64,000 nucleotides of DNA from assembly GCA_039586575.1 (NCBI GenBank), contig JBDHKD010000007.1, positions 1 to 64,000 on the forward strand, read 5' to 3'. Made by a program: the position numbers and the translations under genes. Below are positions 15,276 to 24,234 of the stretch, piece by piece; the first letter of the stretch is position 1; each line of letters starts with the position of its first letter. The stretch comes from G020344215 sp039586575 (GTDB lineage Bacteria > Gemmatimonadota > Gemmatimonadetes > Palauibacterales > KS3-K002). A model generated the notes under the pieces. That model was given only the letters and a program-made list of their open reading frames with translations, was not told where the DNA came from and made no database searches.

Positions 15276-16829
15276 TCAAGCAGACCGGCCGGAAGCGTCG
15301 AGCAGCTGGCGATCGAGGCCGCGAAGCTGGATCGCCTCGCCCACATGAGACGGGCCAATCCGCTCGGCACCCTCCAGGTCGGCGATCGTTCGCGCGATCT
15401 TCAGCACCCGGTGAAACGAGCGCGCCGACAGGCTGAACCGACCCATCGCCGCCCGTAAGAGCGAGAGCGCCGTATCGTCCGCCCGGCAGTGGTCGCGGAT
15501 CCCTCGCGCACCCATCTGACCGTTGGCAAAGACTCCCGCATGACCCCGGAAGCGCCGTCGCTGCAGTCGGCGCGCACGCTCGACACGGGCCAGCACCTCG
15601 CTGGAGTGCGTGCCACCGCAGGTACCCAGCAGGTCGCCGGAAGAGACGGGCGGCACCTCGATATGCAGATCGATGCGATCGAGTAGCGGGCCCGAGACCT
15701 TGGCGCGGTAGCGGCGCACCATCGGTGGTGTGCAGCGGCACGCCCGCCGCCGGTCGCCGAGGAACCCGCAGGGGCAAGGGTTCATCGCCGCCGCCAGCAC
15801 GAAGCGCGCCGGATAGGTCAGGCAGCGGGCGGCCCGCCCGATCGTCACCGCCCCATCCTCTAGCGGCTGCCTGAGCACCTCGAGCACGTTGCGCTTGAAC
15901 TCCGTCAGCTCGTCGAGGAAGAGCACGCCGTGGTGGGCCAGTGACGCCTCACCCGGCCGTGGCACCGCTCCGCCGCCGACCAGGCCGGCATCGCTGATCG
16001 TGTGATGGGGAGCCCGAAACGGACGTTCGCTGACCAGCCCCTGGCCGGGTGGCAATTGCCCGGCCACGGAGTGAACCCTGGTGACCTCGATGGCCTCGGC
16101 CAGACTCAGCCGCGGTAGGATCCCGGGCAGCCTGCGGGCGAGCATCGTCTTGCCGCCACCCGGCGGTCCCACCAGCACGATGTTGTGACCGCCAGCGGCA
16201 GCGATCTCCAGGCCGCGCTTCGCGTGCTCCTGGCCGCGAACGTCGGCCAGGTCGGGTCCCGTATTCCCACGCCGGCCAAGCAAGGCGCTCGCGTCGACGT
16301 TCCGCCCTGCGAGCTCCGTCCGGCCGCCCAAGAACGCCGCTACCTCGCCCAGTGTCGCAGCGCCACGCACGTCGAGCTCCGTGATCAGCGAGGCTTCCGT
16401 GAGGTTGGCGGCCGGGACGATGAAGCCGCTGAGTCCTGCCTCGGCGACGGCCTGGGCCATCGACAGCGCGCCGCGGATCGGTCGCAGCACGCCGTCGAGC
16501 CCCAGCTCACCGGCCAGGGCAAAGCGCTCCAGCATCGCCGTGGCGATCTGTTCCGTCGCCGCAAGCAGGCCACAGGCGATCGGCAGGTCGAAGTGGCTCC
16601 CTTCTTTGCGGATGTCGGCGGGCGCCAGGTTGACCGTCACCCGGCGCGGTGGGATTTCGAAGCCGGAGTTGTGGAGCGCAGCGAGCACGCGCTCCTTCCC
16701 CTCCTTCACCGCGCTCTGTGCGAGCCCGACCGTGGCCATGGCGGGTAAGCCCGACGCGGCGTCGACCTCGACCAGCACGACGTAGGCGTCGATCCCCAGG
16801 ATAGCCGCACTCCGCAAACAAGCCAGCAT
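15276..16829 (-). CDS. comM: YifB/ComM-type AAA+ ATPase (Mg-chelatase-like)
   Basis: ComM-type proteins are hexameric helicases that help integrate incoming DNA during natural transformation, although the family is also found in species not known to be competent. The start is set at ATG 16829 (MLACLRSAAILGIDAYVV), which matches the family start. Domains are an N-terminal Lon-like ChlI fold (about 1-190), AAA+ core with Walker A GPPGGGKTML and Walker B VLFLDELTEF, and a C-terminal lid domain ending SARSFHRVLKIARTIADLEG. A zinc-type CPCG--GD--R-C-C segment is present. It is divergent from the creatininase-like gene across a 185-base gap. Confidence 0.92.
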   Translation of the reverse strand: MLACLRSAAILGIDAYVVLVEVDAASGLPAMATVGLAQSAVKEGKERVLAALHNSGFEIPPRRVTVNLAPADIRKEGSHFDLPIACGLLAATEQIATAMLERFALAGELGLDGVLRPIRGALSMAQAVAEAGLSGFIVPAANLTEASLITELDVRGAATLGEVAAFLGGRTELAGRNVDASALLGRRGNTGPDLADVRGQEHAKRGLEIAAAGGHNIVLVGPPGGGKTMLARRLPGILPRLSLAEAIEVTRVHSVAGQLPPGQGLVSERPFRAPHHTISDAGLVGGGAVPRPGEASLAHHGVLFLDELTEFKRNVLEVLRQPLEDGAVTIGRAARCLTYPARFVLAAAMNPCPCGFLGDRRRACRCTPPMVRRYRAKVSGPLLDRIDLHIEVPPVSSGDLLGTCGGTHSSEVLARVERARRLQRRRFRGHAGVFANGQMGARGIRDHCRADDTALSLLRAAMGRFSLSARSFHRVLKIARTIADLEGAERIGPSHVGEAIQLRGLDRQLLDASGRSA

Positions 16830-17014
16830 CTCGCGCCCTCCGATTGCGCTTCGGGAACAACTGTCGCCCGGCGGGATCAACGGAAAATCAACAGTGTTGG
16901 GTCCCGCGCGCCGCTGCTGTGATCGAGCTCTGGCCTTGACTCCGCCTGGCGGGGCTCACAACGTGCCAGCGGCACCGGTTTCCCAAACCCGATCCCACCA
17001 GCGCCGGAGGCCGC

Positions 17015-17752
17015 GTGGCGAAGTCGCGGACGAACGCCAAACCGCTTCTGCTCGCTGACCTTTCATGGCCGGAGGTCGCCGAGTATCTGGAGCGTGAGCG
17101 CCGCTTGATCATCCCCATCGGTACGTGCGAGCAGCACGGCCGCCACCTGCCGCTCGGGACCGATTCGCGGCTGGCCGAGTGTCTCGCAAACGACTTGTCG
17201 GCGGAGTTCGGGGTGCTGGTGGCGCCCACCGTCACCTATGGCGTCAACGTGGACACCGAGCAGGCCTACGCGGGGACCGCCTCGCTACGCCGCAAGACCC
17301 TACACCGGGCGCTGAACGACTTGCTGGCCGACTGGGAAGGTCACGGCTTCGAGGAGTTCATCCTGATCACCGCCCACTTTCACGACCCCCACCTCGACGC
17401 CGTGACCACCGTGGTCACGGAACACGCGCGGGCGCGGGTCGTCGATTTGCAGAGCGTGCGGATCGGCGAGTTCCTCGACAAGCAGAGGGGGCCCGAGCAC
17501 GCCGGGGAGGCCGAGACGGCGGTGATGATGTACCTCTTTCCCGAACTCGTCAAAACCGACCAGATTGAGGACTACCCGCTCGACCCGAGCCAGATGCGGC
17601 GTTACCTTCGTGGCCGGATGCCGAAGCCGCCCCCCGGTTGCAAGGGCGCGATCGGGCATCCCTCCGCTGCGAGTGTCGACAAAGGTGAGAGGATATATCA
17701 ATACGTGCTCGAGAAGATTCGAACGAGGATCTTCTTGGAGCCGGAGGATTAG
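17015..17752 (+). CDS. creatininase-family amidohydrolase-like protein with altered metal motif
   Basis: The 245-residue product belongs to the creatininase/MftE superfamily of metal-dependent amidohydrolases. Metal-ligand positions E39, H41 and D50 are visible in GTCEQHGRHLPLGTD, and E165/E167 in HAGEAETA. The usual NGHGGN loop is replaced by AHFHDPH (residues 120-126), which supplies His but not the conserved Gly/Asn frame, so activity may differ from known members. The start is GTG 17015. The reading frame ends just before a secreted protein gene, and no mycofactocin or riboflavin genes are nearby to suggest a pathway. Confidence 0.75.
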   Translation: MAKSRTNAKPLLLADLSWPEVAEYLERERRLIIPIGTCEQHGRHLPLGTDSRLAECLANDLSAEFGVLVAPTVTYGVNVDTEQAYAGTASLRRKTLHRALNDLLADWEGHGFEEFILITAHFHDPHLDAVTTVVTEHARARVVDLQSVRIGEFLDKQRGPEHAGEAETAVMMYLFPELVKTDQIEDYPLDPSQMRRYLRGRMPKPPPGCKGAIGHPSAASVDKGERIYQYVLEKIRTRIFLEPED

Positions 17753-17762
17753 GGGCCCGACA

Positions 17763-18482
17763 CTGCTCTGCCGTGCCGCGCTGGCCCTCACGCTCGTCGC
17801 CGCTTCCGGATTCCGGCCGCCAGCCGCCGTGCGGCCCGACATTATCGACAGCGGCACCTTCACGCTCTACCTCGCCGGGGTGCGGATCGGCGAGGAGCGC
17901 TTCGTGATCCGCCGCGAGCGCGCGGGCTCTGCCGGCCCCGTCTACCGCGCGGGGGCCGAACTGTTCCTGAAGCTGGACGGGCAGACCATGCGGGTCAGCG
18001 TGGCTCTGGAAGCGCTGGGTTCGCGCTGCCGTCCGCTTCGCTACGAGGCGGAAGTCAATGGCCCCGAGCCGGTCGAGATCCTGGGGACGATGGCGCGCGG
18101 CCGCTGGCGTCTCGACGTTCGCCACCCGGCAGGTACAGAAATGAAGGAGTTCATGCTGCGGGAAAACGTGGCCATCCTCGACCAGTACGTGGCGCACCAC
18201 TACTTCTTCGCCTCTAAGCTCGTAGCGGGTGAGGTGTCGACTGAGGCAACCATAATCGTCCCTCGTGACAGAAACCAGAATCTCGTTCAGATCGTAGATC
18301 AGGGCGTGGAGTCCGTGCGGGTTGGCAGCGACGAACTCCAACTCCGTCACATCGCCATCATCTCGGAATCCAACGGTGAGAGCCACGTCTGGATGGACGG
18401 CGACCGGGTGATGAAAGTTGAAATCCCCGGCACAGAGTTCCTCGCCCTCCGCTCCAGTGGCAACAACCACTCGACCCACTAG
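17763..18482 (+). CDS. secreted DUF3108/DUF6134-like protein, start uncertain (CTG?)
   Basis: The product has a likely signal peptide (LLCRAALALTLVAASGF, then PPAAVRPD) and a beta-rich body opening SGTFTLYLAGVRIGEERFVI, like the periplasmic DUF3108/DUF6134 proteins, whose function is unknown. No ATG, GTG or TTG in frame lies close to the signal peptide. The only usual start in the open frame is 198 bases further up, deep inside the creatininase-like gene. CTG at 17763, about 16 bases after a GGAGG, is the best guess. It is probably co-transcribed with its neighbours. Confidence 0.6.
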   Translation: MLCRAALALTLVAASGFRPPAAVRPDIIDSGTFTLYLAGVRIGEERFVIRRERAGSAGPVYRAGAELFLKLDGQTMRVSVALEALGSRCRPLRYEAEVNGPEPVEILGTMARGRWRLDVRHPAGTEMKEFMLRENVAILDQYVAHHYFFASKLVAGEVSTEATIIVPRDRNQNLVQIVDQGVESVRVGSDELQLRHIAIISESNGESHVWMDGDRVMKVEIPGTEFLALRSSGNNHSTH

Positions 18483-18497
18483 CCAGGGGGAGACTCG

Positions 18498-19223
18498 ATG
18501 AACATGGAAGCTGGTTCCGCTGAGAGCCCCGCCGCGACCGGCGCGGCACCCAACCTCATCCAGCGAGTGATGATGGTATTCCTATCGCCGGCCAAGCTGG
18601 GCGAAGCGCTGCGGCAGGCGTCGCCCTGGTTTTGGACTTTGTTGATCGTCGCCGTCGTCGCCGCCGTCGTCCTGTACCTCGTACCGCCCGACGTCTGGCG
18701 TGCCACCCTCGAGGCCCAGGCCCGGGCAGCGCAGCAACCCGGCGGCGGCCAGCAGCCGGATCCCGACACGGTGCTCGGGTTTGCGCGCATCGGCGGGTCG
18801 ATCGGGGCACTCATCGTGCCCTTCATCGCCGCCCTGGTGATGGCCGGTGTCCTATACCTGACCTTCAACGTCATGTTCGGCCAGGACACTACGTACAAGC
18901 AGCACCTCAGCGCCGCCGCGCACATCTACTGGATTAACACGCTGGGATTCCTGGTCGTGGTGCCGATCTGGATCTCGAAGGGCGACATGCTGACCCAGCT
19001 CGGCCTGGGGCTGCTGCTCCAAGACGCACCCCGGAGCTTCGTTGGCCACCTGCTGAACAGCATCACGATCTTCGGCCTATGGTCGGCGTTCGCGCTCGGC
19101 AGTATCGAGGCCGGGCTGTCCGGCGGACGGGTAACGGCCGGGAAAGCGGTCGGGACGGTACTGGCCCTCTACTTCGTCTGGGTCCTGTTCAACGCGGCTC
19201 GCGCCACCCTGTTCGGCGCCTGA
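18498..19223 (+). CDS. YIP1-family multi-pass membrane protein
   Basis: The 241-residue protein has five or so hydrophobic helices separated by short loops: WFWTLLIVAVVAAVVLYLV, then IGALIVPFIAALVMAGVLYL, LGFLVVVPIWI, ITIFGLWSAFALG and AVGTVLALYFVWVLFNAA. The motif VFLSPAKLGEAL before the first helix is typical of YIP1/DUF1282 domain proteins. Bacterial members have no settled role. It starts 15 bases after the secreted DUF3108-like gene with a clear GGGGGA ribosome binding site and is followed by a strong palindrome. Confidence 0.75.
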   Translation: MNMEAGSAESPAATGAAPNLIQRVMMVFLSPAKLGEALRQASPWFWTLLIVAVVAAVVLYLVPPDVWRATLEAQARAAQQPGGGQQPDPDTVLGFARIGGSIGALIVPFIAALVMAGVLYLTFNVMFGQDTTYKQHLSAAAHIYWINTLGFLVVVPIWISKGDMLTQLGLGLLLQDAPRSFVGHLLNSITIFGLWSAFALGSIEAGLSGGRVTAGKAVGTVLALYFVWVLFNAARATLFGA

Positions 19224-19242
19224 CGTTCTGTAGGCTGACACA

Positions 19243-19270
19243 CCGGTGGCCGGGTGCACCCGGCCACCGG
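19243..19270. terminator. perfect 28-bp GC palindrome after the YIP1-like gene
   Basis: The sequence from CCGGTGGCCGGGTG to its exact complement forms a perfect inverted repeat with no spacer, 20 bases after the stop codon. There is no T-run on either side, so it is not a classic intrinsic terminator; it may stop or stabilise the transcript, or be a protein site. Confidence 0.5.
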
Positions 19271-19435
19271 TCACCGGGCGCTGCCCACCGGCCCGCACCC
19301 TTCAAATCGCCGAAACTCTTGACCCAAGCGCCTCGTAAAGCTAAGCAAGAGCTATCTCATCGTTCGCCTGAATAAAGCTGTTATCAGGGTGTAGTCAGGA
19401 GTAGAAAGACGACAAACACGGAGTGGAGTCGGCCC

Positions 19436-20935
19436 ATGAACTGGACCACGATCCGTCGCACGCTCGTCGCGTGCCTGCTAGCCTGCACAAGTGTCCTCAG
19501 CGCCCAGCAGCGGGCGCCTCTCACAGTCGAGGAGGCCATCGAACTCGCCCGGCAGAACAACCCACTGTTTCTTCAGGCGCTGAACGACGTGGCGCCGGCC
19601 CAGTGGGGCGTGCGGGCGGCAAACGCCAACCTATTTCTGCCCAATGCCGACCTTTCTTTCGTCGCGCAGTGGCAGGACGCCGGTCAGCAGCGGTTCGGCG
19701 GATTCACCAGCGCCCAGCCGTCGGTGCTGATCTCGAACTACTCGTTCAGCCTCAGCTACGCGCTCAACGGGGCCACCTTGTTCCAGCCGGGCCAGCGCAA
19801 GGCCGAGCGGACGGCCGTGGAACGCCGACTGGCCGACGCCGAGCTGCAGCTGAGCAATTCGGTGACCCGCGCCTACATCGAGGTCCTGCGCCTGGAGGCC
19901 CGCGCCGTGCAGTCGGAGCGCGATCTCCGACGGTCGGAGGAGCATCTGCGCCTGGCCGAGGCGCGTGAGGAAGTGGGCGCGGGAACCCGGCTCGAGACGA
20001 TGCAGGCGGAGGTCGCTCGCGGCCGCGCTGAGGTCGACATGGTACTGGCGCAGAACCGTGCGCGGGTCGCCAAGCTCCGCCTGATCGAAGCGCTGGGCGT
20101 CGAGCTGCAGGCCGACCAGATCGACCTGGTCAGCGAGTTCGAGATCTTCGCGCCACAGCTGGATCTGCAGTCGATGCTCGCCGAGGCGCTTGCCGCTCAC
20201 CCGAGCCTGATCGCCGCGCGTGCCGACCGCAATGCCGCCAACTCGACCGTCAAGGTGGCGAAGGCCTCGTACTTCCCCACGCTCGCCCTGCGGGCGAGCT
20301 GGAGCGGGTTCACCCGCGAAGAGACCGACCTCACATCATCGTTCCTTTCAGCACAAGGCAACGCGGCCGCACAGGTCGGAGTCTGCGACACGTTCAACGA
20401 GCTTTATACGCTGAGCGGTGGCAGCGCGCCGCCGGAGTTCAGCAATTGTTCGCAATACGAGTTCACGGCGGAGGACTCGATCGGGATCGAGCAGCGTAAC
20501 TCGGTCTTCCCGTTCGATTTCTCGAACGAGCCGGTGACGCTCAGCGCTTACTTCTCGCTGCCGCTGTTCAACGGGTTCGATCGCCAGCTCCAGGTGGAAC
20601 GGGCGATTTCCCAGCGCAACGACTACGACCACCGGGTCCGCGGCCTGGAGCTGCAGATCCGCGCCGACGTCACCGAGGCCGTCCACAACCTCGAGACGGC
20701 CTATCGCACCGTTCTGCTGCAGGAGGAGAACACAGCGCAGGCGGGTGAGGAGCTGCGCCTGGCCCAGGAGCGCTACCAGCTCGGCGCCGGCACTTTCCTC
20801 GAGCTGCTCGACTCGCAAACGCTCGCCGCGCAGGCTGAAGTCGATCAGATCGACGCCGGCTTCGCGTTCCACCAGTCGCTGGCCGCGCTGGAGGCCGCGG
20901 TCGGCCGGCCGCTGGATCTAACGGGAGGTAGCTAG
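19436..20935 (+). CDS. tolC: TolC-family outer-membrane efflux protein
   Basis: The 499-residue product has a signal peptide cleaved near VLSAQQ, then LTVEEAIELARQNNP, the standard start of OEP domains. Two repeats of the coiled-coil/beta architecture follow (SVTRAYIEVLRLEARAVQ with LRLAEAREEVGAGTRLE, and HNLETAYRTVLLQEENTAQ with LRLAQERYQLGAGTFLELL). It forms the outer-membrane channel of a tripartite pump and heads the operon with the adaptor and ABC genes. A segment of about 50 residues in the middle holds two Cys residues (VCDTFNE and FSNCSQY) that could form an extracellular disulfide. Confidence 0.9.
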   Translation: MNWTTIRRTLVACLLACTSVLSAQQRAPLTVEEAIELARQNNPLFLQALNDVAPAQWGVRAANANLFLPNADLSFVAQWQDAGQQRFGGFTSAQPSVLISNYSFSLSYALNGATLFQPGQRKAERTAVERRLADAELQLSNSVTRAYIEVLRLEARAVQSERDLRRSEEHLRLAEAREEVGAGTRLETMQAEVARGRAEVDMVLAQNRARVAKLRLIEALGVELQADQIDLVSEFEIFAPQLDLQSMLAEALAAHPSLIAARADRNAANSTVKVAKASYFPTLALRASWSGFTREETDLTSSFLSAQGNAAAQVGVCDTFNELYTLSGGSAPPEFSNCSQYEFTAEDSIGIEQRNSVFPFDFSNEPVTLSAYFSLPLFNGFDRQLQVERAISQRNDYDHRVRGLELQIRADVTEAVHNLETAYRTVLLQEENTAQAGEELRLAQERYQLGAGTFLELLDSQTLAAQAEVDQIDAGFAFHQSLAALEAAVGRPLDLTGGS

Positions 20936-20963
20936 GCGGACAGAACGCCCAGGAGCATAGAAC

Positions 20964-22262
20964 GTGAACAAACGCAAGGTATTTCTCGCCGTCGGCGTCG
21001 TGCTGGTCGTGATCGTTTTCGTGGCGCTGGCCATGCGGCAGGGTCGCCGCGGAGGGACCGAAGTGCGCACGGAGGAAGTACAGCGGCGCGACCTGGTATC
21101 AGTGGTGACGGCGAGCGGCCGCATCCGTCCGCACCGCCGGGTGGAGATCCAGGCCGATGTCTCCGGCCGGATCGTCGAGTTACGGACCATCGAAGGCGAG
21201 CTGGTCAACGAGGGGGACACGCTGCTGATCATCGATCAATCGACCTACCTGGCCGCCGTCCAGCGTGCCGCGGCCGCGGTCGCCTCGGCTCAGGCGACGG
21301 CGACGCAGACCCGAGCCAATCGGGACCAGGCCCAGCGGCTTCTCGAGCGGACCCAAAGCATCAGGACACAGAACCCGGAGCTGATCTCCGACCAGCAGCT
21401 CGAGGACGCCGAGACGAATTTCGAGGTCCAGGAGGCGCTGTACCAAGCGGCGGAACACTCGGTGGAGCAAGCGCGCGCCAATCTGCGTGAGGCGCATGAC
21501 CGACTGGCGAAGACCGTGATTCAAGCCCCGCTGACCGGGCGGGTCACCCGCCTGAACGTCGAGCAGGGTGAGACGGCGATCATCGGTACGATGAACAACC
21601 CGGGCACGGTGCTGCTCACGGTCGCCGACCTCTCGGAGATGGAGGCGGTAGTGGAGGTCGACGAGACCGACATCCCGCAGATCGAATTGGGTGACAGCGC
21701 CAGCATCGAGATCGATGCTTTCCCCGATGACATCTTCACCGGCCGTGTGACGGAGATCGGCCACAGCTCGATCCAGGGCGGGGCCCTCGGGTTCAGCGGC
21801 ACGACCTCCGACCAGTCGGTCGACTTTGAGGTCGTGATCCGCCTCGACAATCCGCCGCAGCAGCTGCGAACCGACCTCTCCTGCACCTCGGACATCGTGG
21901 CCGAGGTGCGCGACAGCGTCCTCAGCATCCCGATCATCGCCCTGACGCTCCGCACGCCGACAACCGAGGAAGAGGATGAGCCTTCCGAGGACTCGGCGAC
22001 CGAGGAGATCGAGCTGGTCGAGCAGGATGAGCCCGAAGAGGTCGAGGGCGTGTTCGTGCTGAACGACGACAACACCGTCAGCTTCCGGCCGGTAACGGTC
22101 GGCATCGCCGGCAGCGAGCACTTCGAGGTCCTCGAAGGTCTCGAGGAAAGCGAGCTGATCGTAGCGGGAAGCTATCAGGCGATCCGCCTGCTGGAGGAGG
22201 GGGATCTGGTCAGGCCCGAGAACGACCGAGGTAACCGCAGAGGGAGGGAAACAAATAGATGA
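20964..22262 (+). CDS. macA: MacA/HlyD-type periplasmic adaptor with acidic insertion
   Basis: The 432-residue protein has one N-terminal transmembrane helix (VFLAVGVVLVVIVFVALAM), the split lipoyl domain (GRIRPHRRVEIQADVSGRIVEL and TVIQAPLTGRVTRLNVEQGE), a helical hairpin rich in Gln/Ala, and beta-barrel and membrane-proximal domains. It links the ABC permease to TolC. Near residues 333-358 it carries a run dominated by Glu and Asp, between the barrel and the final domain, that is not part of the usual fold. It overlaps the ATPase gene by 4 bases. Confidence 0.9.
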   Translation: MNKRKVFLAVGVVLVVIVFVALAMRQGRRGGTEVRTEEVQRRDLVSVVTASGRIRPHRRVEIQADVSGRIVELRTIEGELVNEGDTLLIIDQSTYLAAVQRAAAAVASAQATATQTRANRDQAQRLLERTQSIRTQNPELISDQQLEDAETNFEVQEALYQAAEHSVEQARANLREAHDRLAKTVIQAPLTGRVTRLNVEQGETAIIGTMNNPGTVLLTVADLSEMEAVVEVDETDIPQIELGDSASIEIDAFPDDIFTGRVTEIGHSSIQGGALGFSGTTSDQSVDFEVVIRLDNPPQQLRTDLSCTSDIVAEVRDSVLSIPIIALTLRTPTTEEEDEPSEDSATEEIELVEQDEPEEVEGVFVLNDDNTVSFRPVTVGIAGSEHFEVLEGLEESELIVAGSYQAIRLLEEGDLVRPENDRGNRRGRETNR

Positions 22263-22978
22263 TGATGCCGCCCGATAACGCCGTCATCATGACGCGCGAA
22301 CTCAAGAAAGACTACGAGCTGGGCGCCGAGACGATTCACGCCCTGCGCGGCGTAGACATGCAGATCAACAGGAACGAATTCGTAACGATCATGGGACCGT
22401 CGGGCTCGGGTAAGTCGACGCTGCTCAACCTGATCGGCTGCCTCGATACGCCGTCCTCGGGGCAGTATTGGCTGGGCGGCCAGGAGGTCTCACAGCTCGA
22501 CGACAACGAGTTGGCCCGGATTCGCAACCGCCAGATCGGCTTCGTCTTTCAGACCTTCAACCTGTTGCCCCGGACGACGGCACTGCACAACGTCGAGTTG
22601 CCGCTCATCTATGCTGGCATCCCGGCGAAGCGGCGGCACGAGCAGGCCAAGGAGGCGCTGGACGCCGTCGGTCTGGGCGACCGCATGACCCACCACCCGA
22701 ACGAGCTGTCGGGTGGCGAGCGCCAGCGGGTCGCCATGGCCCGCGCGCTGGTGAACCAGCCGTCGCTGGTGCTGGCCGACGAGCCGACCGGCAACCTCGA
22801 CTCGTCGACATCCCGGGAGATCATGGAGATTCTGGTCGGATTGCACGCTCGAGGTGAGACGATTCTCCTGGTCACGCACGAGCGGGACATCGCCGCCTAT
22901 ACGGAGCGGCTGATCACATTGCGCGATGGCATCATCGAGACCGACGAGCGACATACGATAGGTGAGCCGATAGCTTGA
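22259..22978 (+). CDS. macB: MacB/LolD-type ABC transporter ATPase
   Basis: The 239-residue nucleotide-binding protein has Walker A GPSGSGKSTLLN, the Q-loop VFQTFNLLPRTTALHNVELPL typical of the MacB/LolD/FtsE group, the signature LSGGERQRVAMARAL, Walker B LVLADEPTGNLD and the H-loop LLVTHE. Unlike E. coli MacB, it is not fused to its permease. It powers the two permeases that follow. Its ATG overlaps the adaptor stop, and its own stop overlaps the TTG start of the next gene, so stoichiometry is likely kept by coupling. Confidence 0.93.
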   Translation: MMMPPDNAVIMTRELKKDYELGAETIHALRGVDMQINRNEFVTIMGPSGSGKSTLLNLIGCLDTPSSGQYWLGGQEVSQLDDNELARIRNRQIGFVFQTFNLLPRTTALHNVELPLIYAGIPAKRRHEQAKEALDAVGLGDRMTHHPNELSGGERQRVAMARALVNQPSLVLADEPTGNLDSSTSREIMEILVGLHARGETILLVTHERDIAAYTERLITLRDGIIETDERHTIGEPIA

Positions 22979-24219
22979 ACGTCTTCGACGCGGTTCTACT
23001 GGCGCTGCGAACGGTCTGGGCCCAAAAGCTCAAGTCCTTCTTCACGCTGCTGGGCGTGATCGTCGGCGTCACTTTTCTGATCTCGGTATTCGCGGTGGTC
23101 GAAGGGATGAACCGCTACGTGCAGGATGACTTCGCCGGCTCGATCTTCGGTATCAATACCATCACGATCAACCGCGTTTGGTCGGGTCGCGGCGGTCGAC
23201 AGGACGCCGAGACGCGCCGCCGGGAATCACGCAACCCGGACATCACGGTGTCGGACGCGGAGGAGCTGCGCGAGCGGGTCCCGGACATCTGGTACATGGC
23301 CTACAGCGCCGACCGGTTCATGCCCGAGGTTCGCGCCGGCCAGAACAGGCGGAAGAACGTCCGCCTGGTCGGCGTGACCGATCAGTACCTGGCGCTGCAG
23401 GGCTGGGACATCGTGGACGGCCGGGGCCTGACGCGAATCGACGACACGCGGGCGATCAGGGTCGCGGTGATCGGTGATGCCATAGCCCAGAAACTGTTCC
23501 CCGAGGAGTCGGCCGTCGGGCAGTACATACGGTGCGGTCCGTTTCGCTACCGCGTGGTCGGCGTGCTGGAGCGTCAGGGCGGCCTGATCGGCGTCATCCG
23601 CGACGCCGCGATAGTGATCCCCTGGGGCGCCTACGAGGCCGACTTCTCGCGCCGCCGCAACGCCGTCGAGGACATCCAGATCAAGTTCCGGACGGAAGAG
23701 GGCCTGGCGGCCGGTCAGGCGGCGACCGAGGAGATCATGCGGGCACGTCATCAGCTGCGGCCCGGCGAGGAGAACGACTTCGATATCGAGACGGCCAGCG
23801 AGGTGCTCGAGGCCTGGAACGCCATCAAGAACGTCCTGCTCGCCGCCGGCCCGGGACTGGTGGCGGTGGCGCTGGTCGTCGGCGGTATCGTGATCATGAA
23901 CATCATGTTGATGTCGGTGCTGGAGCGGACGCGGGAGATCGGCATCCGCAAGGCGCTGGGCGCCCGGCGCATCGACATCGTTCGACAGTTCCTGGCGGAA
24001 TCGGCCACCCTCTCGACGGTCGGCGCCGCCGTCGGTGTGCTGATCGGGACCGGCCTGGCGAAGCTGGTGGATGTCGCGTTCCCGCTCCCCGCGTCGGTCC
24101 CCGTCTACGCCATCGTCATGGGGGTGGCGCTGGGCATGATCGTCGGGTTGGTCTTCGGCGTGTACCCGGCCGTACGGGCATCACGGCTCGACCCGATCGT
24201 GGCTCTGAGGTACGAGTAA
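22975..24219 (+). CDS. MacB-type ABC permease 1
   Basis: This 414-residue permease starts with TTG 22975 and has the MacB layout. There is an N-terminal helix (FTLLGVIVGVTFLISVFAVV), a large periplasmic MacB-PCD domain (about 45-265), and a C-terminal FtsX domain with three helices, including the coupling segment RTREIGIRKALGARR and the end VYPAVRASRLDPIVALRYE. It probably works by mechanotransmission with the adaptor and TolC. Substrates of such pumps include peptides, lipids and antibiotics; none can be named here. Confidence 0.9.
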   Translation: MNVFDAVLLALRTVWAQKLKSFFTLLGVIVGVTFLISVFAVVEGMNRYVQDDFAGSIFGINTITINRVWSGRGGRQDAETRRRESRNPDITVSDAEELRERVPDIWYMAYSADRFMPEVRAGQNRRKNVRLVGVTDQYLALQGWDIVDGRGLTRIDDTRAIRVAVIGDAIAQKLFPEESAVGQYIRCGPFRYRVVGVLERQGGLIGVIRDAAIVIPWGAYEADFSRRRNAVEDIQIKFRTEEGLAAGQAATEEIMRARHQLRPGEENDFDIETASEVLEAWNAIKNVLLAAGPGLVAVALVVGGIVIMNIMLMSVLERTREIGIRKALGARRIDIVRQFLAESATLSTVGAAVGVLIGTGLAKLVDVAFPLPASVPVYAIVMGVALGMIVGLVFGVYPAVRASRLDPIVALRYE

Positions 24220-24234
24220 CACGAGGCTATCAGC

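Noticed and set aside
19319..19347. Promoter for the tolC-macAB operon (TTGACC, 17 bases, TAAGCA)
   Set aside because: The -35 is good but the -10 matches at only two positions, so it is not strong enough to list.
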